Assembly (NCBI RefSeq): GCF_900539295.1
Contig: NZ_UQBH01000022.1
Location: 1-38,139 of the forward strand
Reading direction: 5' to 3'
Source: an uncultured Megasphaera sp.
Lineage (GTDB): Bacteria > Bacillota > Negativicutes > Veillonellales > Megasphaeraceae
Length of the DNA stretch: 38,139 nt
Part shown: piece by piece, positions 34,118 through 38,139 of the stretch
How the letters are laid out: each line of letters begins with the position of its first letter
How positions within the stretch are numbered: the first letter of the stretch is position 1
Made by a program: the position numbers and the translations under genes
Notes under the pieces: model-generated
What the model was told of the DNA's origin: nothing
Database searches by the model: none
What the model saw: only the letters and a program-made list of their open reading frames with translations

Positions 34118-35374
34118 TTAGGCTTCTTTGTCCTCTAGAAACGCACGATAATTTTTATAGAAATCAGCCTTCGTTAAATCCTTTTCCCAAAAGGCAACGA
34201 CGACCGTCGCCATGCAGTTGCCGCAGACGTTGCAAATCGTGCGGATCATGTCCAAGATACGGTCGATGCCAAGCAAAATGGCGACGCCTTCCGTCGGAAG
34301 ATTGAAGGCCGCAGCCGTGGCAGCGACGACGATGATACCGGCACCGGGAACGCCGGCAATGCCCTTTGTCGACAGCATGAGGGTAACCATGACCAAGAGC
34401 TGCTGTTCAAGGGGCATCTGAATGCCGTAGAGCTGGGCGATGAACAAGATGCCGGCCGAACTGTACAGCGTCGACCCGTCGAGGTTGAAGGAATAGCCCG
34501 TCGGCATGACAAAGGTAACGATCGGCTTAGGAACACCCAGGGCTTCCAAACGCTTCATGGCACCGGGAAGGGCGGCTTCACTGCTGGCCGTCGAAAAGGC
34601 TAAGAAGAGGATGTCTTTCAAAGCGTGGATGACGCAGAAAAAATTGATTCGCGTAAAAGCACTGGCGATGAGGGCCACGATACAGATAAACAACGTCGTC
34701 GCGCCGGCTACCGCTACGATGAGTTCGCCCAAGGGAATGAGCATGGCAATGCCGTAACTCCCGACCGTATAGGCAATCATGGCAAAGACGCCGAGGGGCG
34801 CAAAGTGCATGACATAGGCCGTTACCTTGAACATCGCTTCGGCTACGCTCTGACAAAAATCGACGATCAGCTCGCCCTTTTCACCGATATGAGCGACGGC
34901 GACGCCAAAGAAGCAGGCGAAGAAAATGATTTGCAGCATATCCTGACGAGCCATGGCGTCGATGATATTACTGGGCACGATATGAACGGCATAGTCGACG
35001 AGGTCGACGCTGTGCTGACTGGCCGCTGCCGCATGAGACGCATTGGCTGCCGAAGCCGACAAGGTAACGCCCACACCGGGCTCTGCTAAATTCATGACTA
35101 ACAGGCCGATGGCCAGGGCGATGGTCGTCGCAAATTCAAACCAAATGATGGCCTTGCCTCCAAGGCGTCCGAGCTTCTTAAAATCGCCCGTGCCGGCAAT
35201 CCCCATGACAAGGGTACTGAAAATAAGGGGGACGACGATCATCTTAATCATCCGTAAAAAAGCATCGCCAACCGGCTTCAGCTTGTCTCCAAAATCAGGA
35301 AACAAATATCCGACTAAGGCCCCAATGGCCAAGCCAATCAAAATCTGTGTACTCAAACCAATTTTTCGTTTCAA
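34118..35374 (-). CDS. Dicarboxylate/amino acid:cation symporter (DAACS family)
   Basis: A 418-residue inner-membrane symporter of the glutamate/aspartate/C4-dicarboxylate family (GltP, DctA, SstT relatives). Diagnostic motifs are FLRMIKMIVVPLIFSTLV, the serine-rich STASSEAALPGAM, FVMPTGYSFNLDGSTLY (the NMDGT-like substrate/ion segment) and the C-terminal IDRILDMIRTICNVCGN (Asp/Arg substrate region). A short Ala/Ser/His-rich loop follows helix 3. The exact substrate cannot be read. The start is TTG at 35374, with AAGGAG about 9 nt upstream. It lies just upstream of the leader of the hyp/nitrogenase-like operon, with no strong terminator of its own. Confidence 0.9.
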   Translation of the reverse strand: MKRKIGLSTQILIGLAIGALVGYLFPDFGDKLKPVGDAFLRMIKMIVVPLIFSTLVMGIAGTGDFKKLGRLGGKAIIWFEFATTIALAIGLLVMNLAEPGVGVTLSASAANASHAAAASQHSVDLVDYAVHIVPSNIIDAMARQDMLQIIFFACFFGVAVAHIGEKGELIVDFCQSVAEAMFKVTAYVMHFAPLGVFAMIAYTVGSYGIAMLIPLGELIVAVAGATTLFICIVALIASAFTRINFFCVIHALKDILFLAFSTASSEAALPGAMKRLEALGVPKPIVTFVMPTGYSFNLDGSTLYSSAGILFIAQLYGIQMPLEQQLLVMVTLMLSTKGIAGVPGAGIIVVAATAAAFNLPTEGVAILLGIDRILDMIRTICNVCGNCMATVVVAFWEKDLTKADFYKNYRAFLEDKEA

Positions 35375-35491
35375 ACCGCTATTCTCCTTCTTTCTTACAA
35401 TATTTTGTTCTAAATAATTAAAAGTATATCCCCATCGACCGTATTGTGCAAGTTATTATATATACCGTTTACATTATCAAAATATAACTTC

Positions 35492-35520
35492 TTGACATAG
35501 AGAATGGAGACATCTATAGT
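35492..35520 (+). promoter_or_regulatory. Consensus promoter of the zinc-ribbon gene
   Basis: TTGACA (35492-35497), a 17-bp spacer and TATAGT (35515-35520), 25 bp before the start codon: close to the sigma-A consensus. Confidence 0.8.
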
Positions 35521-35544
35521 AAAGAGAGAATAGGAGTTGATACC

Positions 35545-35751
35545 ATGATTTGCCCAACCTGCGGAACAGAACTTCGTGACGGCGTCCTCATGTGCCCCAT
35601 CTGCGGCACCAAGCAGGAAGTACCGGCACCGGTCCCGCCAAAAAACATACAAAATAACCCGAAGATCTTTACTAAGACTCGGGTTATCAGTGTCGTGATC
35701 GTCCTTGCACTCATCATTTTCGGATTGTGCAAAGTATTCTTATTTAACTAA
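35545..35751 (+). CDS. Zinc-ribbon domain protein with one membrane helix
   Basis: A 68-residue protein. MICPTCGTELRDGVLMCPICG is a two-CPxCG zinc ribbon, followed by a Pro/Asn-rich linker (about 26-45) and a C-terminal transmembrane helix (VISVVIVLALIIFGLCKVF). It is probably an inner-membrane protein with the ribbon in the cytoplasm. Such small proteins are common in Firmicutes and mostly uncharacterised. AGGAG lies 8 nt before the ATG. It is driven by a near-consensus promoter and converges on the 36001 gene with 1 bp between stops. Confidence 0.82.
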   Translation: MICPTCGTELRDGVLMCPICGTKQEVPAPVPPKNIQNNPKIFTKTRVISVVIVLALIIFGLCKVFLFN

Positions 35752-35752
35752 T

Positions 35753-36001
35753 TTATATGCGAAAAAGAACGGCGTCATCGTCAATGAAAACTCCGTTGTT
35801 TTCCATTTCTCCGGAAAAACGGTCCATTCCAATGGCAGCCTGAACCCCCATTAGGGTATTGCGGAAATGAAGGGTCCCTTGACTGTATCGTTCGCCGTCA
35901 GCCCCGTTAAACGTATCGAGGTCAGCGCGTTCCAACAGCATTTGCCGAACATCATCCGATAAATCGCCCCATCTCATCCCCAACAAGGTTCGAAACAACA
36001 T
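35753..36001 (-). CDS. Hypothetical protein, 82 residues
   Basis: Not recognised. MLFRTLLGMRWGDLSDDVRQMLLERADLDTF is followed by a Gly/Asn-rich segment and MENNGVFIDDDAVLFRI. It is acidic, has no membrane helix or signal peptide, and is probably cytoplasmic. The start is ATG at 36001 with AAAGGA 10 nt upstream; TTG at 36007, with closer spacing, is the alternative. Its stop codon is 1 bp from the stop of the convergent zinc-ribbon gene. Coding status rests on the ribosome binding site and the exact packing, so it is moderate. Confidence 0.5.
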   Translation of the reverse strand: MLFRTLLGMRWGDLSDDVRQMLLERADLDTFNGADGERYSQGTLHFRNTLMGVQAAIGMDRFSGEMENNGVFIDDDAVLFRI

Positions 36002-36182
36002 AGCCAATCAATCCTTTCGTATAAATTTATAAGCATATCCCGTGAATAAGGGCAGAGTGTGTTCTCACAAAACACCTTTGTCCTTATTTCTCTTTGTATT
36101 TATTATATAATTTCACAATAAGAAAAGTCAATCCGTTAAGTGAAATTTCGACGTGATTTATGCATACAAATTAAGAATAGCA

Positions 36183-36215
36183 AAAGGCCCTGCTTCCCAA
36201 AGAAGCAGGGCCTTT
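36183..36215 (-). terminator. Terminator of the autotransporter gene
   Basis: A 13-bp perfect stem (AAAGGCCCTGCTT with its complement at 36203-36215) around a 7-nt loop, followed by TTTTGC on the minus strand, 20 bp after the stop codon. Between 36002 and 36182 I see no gene; an imperfect hairpin around 36048-36085 has no clear role. Confidence 0.88.
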
Positions 36216-36234
36216 CACAAAGAGGGAGGAAATA

Positions 36235-38139
36235 CTATTTGTTGATTAAGGAGTTGACGAGTTTCTTCAATTCTTCAATCTGATCCTGCTGTTCCGATAC
36301 AACATTTTTCAGATCGTCAATTTCCTGAGCCATAACCGTCTTGGACGGATAAGCCTTCGTTTCCCCTTCACCAATTCTCCAAGTTACACCGGCATTAATC
36401 ATGTTTTCACCGCCGCCGTAAGACGTTCCGATGCTGAACATCGTGTCGAAGTTCGGACGATAGAAAGCACCGAGGGCGATGGCATTAGCCCCGCGGTAAT
36501 TACCGACACCGGCCGTGACTTCCCATTTCGCATCCGGGCTGAATTCCAGCGGATGGAGGGCTGCCAAAGCGGCTGCACCGGCACCGACGCGGTTTACACG
36601 ATTATCCAACTTGTTGACACGGTTGTTGATCTGATTCATGCCCGTGCCCAGGTTGTTGATTGCGCGGTCGAACTGGGTCTTGTTGATGGCATCGGTCGGT
36701 TCGGAACCTTCGCCGATGTTCTTAATAACATTACCACCCATGTTGACGTTGTTGTTATTGATGGTGATGTTCTTCGACGAATCTTCGTTTACAATCGTCA
36801 GGCCGTTATTGTTGATCGTCGTGTTGCCCGTCGTGACCGATCCGGTATTGATGGTGTCACCTTCGATGATGGTCTGGTTGTCGCCAGTACCGATAGTGAT
36901 CTTATTGTTGACTTCAATACTGTTCAGGCCCTTAATGTCTTTGGACAACTTGATGTCAAAACCAGTCTTGTCGCTGTTGTTTACTACACCGATGTTACCA
37001 TCAGACAATTCGCCGGTAGCTCCACCTTTGAGTTTCATGGGGTCTGTATTCTTAACCGTTACTAAGCTACCTGCATCAGATCCGCTGTCGCTTTCGAATA
37101 CTCGGCTAGAAGATTTAACGGCCGTATCAATGTCGCTGATTTGGTCGGCAATGTCCTTCAACTGACCTTCCGTAGCGGCACGATTTTCAACGACGCCTTG
37201 ATTTTCAGGATCCCATTTCGTATTGTCAAGGCCCGCGAGGAACTTGCCGCTCTGCGAATCCTTGGTATTATCAGACTTCGTGCCTTCGACCGTCTGGTTG
37301 CCCATGACAATGCCGCCATTAGCCGTGTCACCAATGGTGACTTGACCATTTGCACCGTCAACGACGACCTTATTGGCACCGTCACCGGCTGTAATCTTAG
37401 CGTCGTTACCATTGATGTTGACCTGGTTTGCTGCCATGTCGCCACCGAGGGTAATGTTGTCGTTCAAGGAAACCTTGTTGTCTTCGCTGACAGTAATATT
37501 CTTGCTGCCTGTAACCTTATTGGCTTCAATACTACTGTTAATCGTTTCATAAACGGAGTTCAACTGATCTTCCGTAGCTGCACGGCCGCTTACGAAACCG
37601 TTAGCCTTCGGATTCCAAGTCGTATTGGTCAATCCGGTGATGTACAACCCATCTTCTTCAGTTTTACCCATAGTGTTTTTCACACCAGTCTGGTTGGCAA
37701 TGTAAATGCCTCCGCTGGCTACGCCATTTGTTACAGTACCTCCGATACGAGCACTGTCGATGCCCGTTAAGTCTTTAGCCAACTTAACCTTCAGGTTGCC
37801 ATTATCTTCTACAACACCAATATTATCGGTTGCCGTGAGTTTATCTTCGTCTACGCCACCAACAACCTTGAGCGTTTCACCGTTTTTCTTCGTAATTTCA
37901 GTACCGTCATCACCGGCAAACTTCATATTAACGATACTGTTTTCACCGGTAATATCATCGGTAGTAGCAATTTTATCCACAGTGAACTTTTCACCATCGT
38001 TGCGGGTAATCGTCAAGGTATTTCCGCTAAGAGAAGCACCATTGATGAATTTGTCCGTAAGACCGCTCACGGTTACAGTACCTACGGTACCATTAGTATC
38101 CGTGTTCAAGGTGATGGTACCGGTTCCATCAGTACCGTA
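36235..38139 (-). CDS. YadA-type trimeric autotransporter adhesin, C-terminal part (runs off the window)
   Basis: Partial: the frame is open to the window edge and no start is present (a TTG at 38107-38109 is internal). At least 634 residues. The passenger is rich in Asn, Thr, Gly and Val with head/stalk repeats. Two copies of a GLxNTxWxP...RAATExQL neck-like unit (37558-37635 and 37156-37233) and two of an IGVV...KL(A/S)KD(L/I)xG(I/L)xS unit are visible. Near the end are stalk coiled coil (FDRAINNLGTGMNQINNRVN) and the YadA anchor (HPLEFSPDAKWEVTAGVGNY to MINAGVTWRIG), which forms the trimeric outer-membrane barrel. The protein does not end at the barrel: about 45 more residues, with a heptad pattern, follow. 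Surface adhesion is the expected role. Confidence 0.9.
   Translation of the reverse strand, partial: YGTDGTGTITLNTDTNGTVGTVTVSGLTDKFINGASLSGNTLTITRNDGEKFTVDKIATTDDITGENSIVNMKFAGDDGTEITKKNGETLKVVGGVDEDKLTATDNIGVVEDNGNLKVKLAKDLTGIDSARIGGTVTNGVASGGIYIANQTGVKNTMGKTEEDGLYITGLTNTTWNPKANGFVSGRAATEDQLNSVYETINSSIEANKVTGSKNITVSEDNKVSLNDNITLGGDMAANQVNINGNDAKITAGDGANKVVVDGANGQVTIGDTANGGIVMGNQTVEGTKSDNTKDSQSGKFLAGLDNTKWDPENQGVVENRAATEGQLKDIADQISDIDTAVKSSSRVFESDSGSDAGSLVTVKNTDPMKLKGGATGELSDGNIGVVNNSDKTGFDIKLSKDIKGLNSIEVNNKITIGTGDNQTIIEGDTINTGSVTTGNTTINNNGLTIVNEDSSKNITINNNNVNMGGNVIKNIGEGSEPTDAINKTQFDRAINNLGTGMNQINNRVNKLDNRVNRVGAGAAALAALHPLEFSPDAKWEVTAGVGNYRGANAIALGAFYRPNFDTMFSIGTSYGGGENMINAGVTWRIGEGETKAYPSKTVMAQEIDDLKNVVSEQQDQIEELKKLVNSLINK
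37156..37635 (-). repeat. Two neck-like repeats in the adhesin passenger
   Basis: At the protein level, GLTNTTWNP...GRAATEDQL (37558-37635) and GLDNTKWDP...NRAATEGQL (37156-37233) are copies about 134 residues apart, each leading into a short coiled coil. They mark module boundaries in the stalk. Confidence 0.75.

Noticed and set aside
36047..36090. Hairpin between the 36001 gene and the autotransporter terminator
   Set aside because: The pairing is imperfect and there is no proper T-tract in either direction, so I do not call it a terminator or small RNA.

Overview
The window looks like a chromosomal segment of an anaerobic, diderm Negativicutes bacterium, most likely Megasphaera or a close relative. 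This is inferred from the gene content: butyryl-CoA:acetate-type CoA-transferases, an indolepyruvate:ferredoxin oxidoreductase, sigma-54 control, HydF, and a YadA-type trimeric autotransporter (which needs an outer membrane) alongside Firmicutes-style strong ribosome binding sites. I saw no rRNA, tRNA, CRISPR array, insertion sequence or prophage.

Layout. (1) 0.2-8.8 kb is a run of short, mostly monocistronic units: an M18 aminopeptidase, a divergent padR/padC pair with a clear operator, a RarD exporter, a Crp-family regulator divergent from a TIGR04076 protein, a CoA-transferase, a membrane-anchored cyclophilin-like protein with tatA, and an EamA transporter. (2) 9.0-11.4 kb holds four tandem paralogues of a secreted 161-residue protein, in three transcription units with matching promoters and terminators. 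Each protein carries two copies of a BamE-like motif. (3) 11.6-17.9 kb (minus strand) reads iorA-iorB-permease-aminotransferase-CoA-transferase. This is a compact route from aromatic amino acids through aryl-pyruvates and arylacetyl-CoA to arylacetates. A PrpR_N/AAA+ sigma-54 activator gene is divergent from it, and a candidate -24/-12 promoter lies between. (4) 20.0-33.9 kb (minus strand) is one tightly packed, probably single operon of 12-13 genes: TM1266-like regulator, nifH-like 1, nifD-like 1, nifK-like 1, hypF, hypC, hypD, hypE, nifD-like 2, nifK-like 2, nifH-like 2, hydF, and perhaps rpoN. (5) 34.1-38.1 kb holds a dicarboxylate/amino-acid symporter, two small proteins, and the 3' part of a trimeric autotransporter adhesin that runs off the window.

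The operon in region 4 is the most unusual thing here. It brackets the Fe(CN)2CO-building half of [NiFe]-hydrogenase maturation (HypC, D, E, F; no HypA or HypB) between two complete nitrogenase-like reductase modules. It begins and ends with genes that normally accompany [FeFe]-hydrogenase maturation (a TM1266-type protein and HydF), but HydE and HydG are absent from the window. The component-1 subunits share an asymmetric cysteine pattern: D-type subunits keep cysteines in both N-terminal cluster regions, while both K-type subunits keep the first but have lost the cysteine before IGTD. This suggests a small Fe-S cluster rather than a canonical P-cluster. The working hypothesis, which is inference, is an undescribed pathway that assembles or modifies a CO/CN-ligated iron cofactor, possibly an alternative route to the H-cluster precursor carried by HydF. 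The operon is preceded by a leader RNA with a terminator and a competing pairing partner, so it may be controlled by a riboswitch or attenuator.
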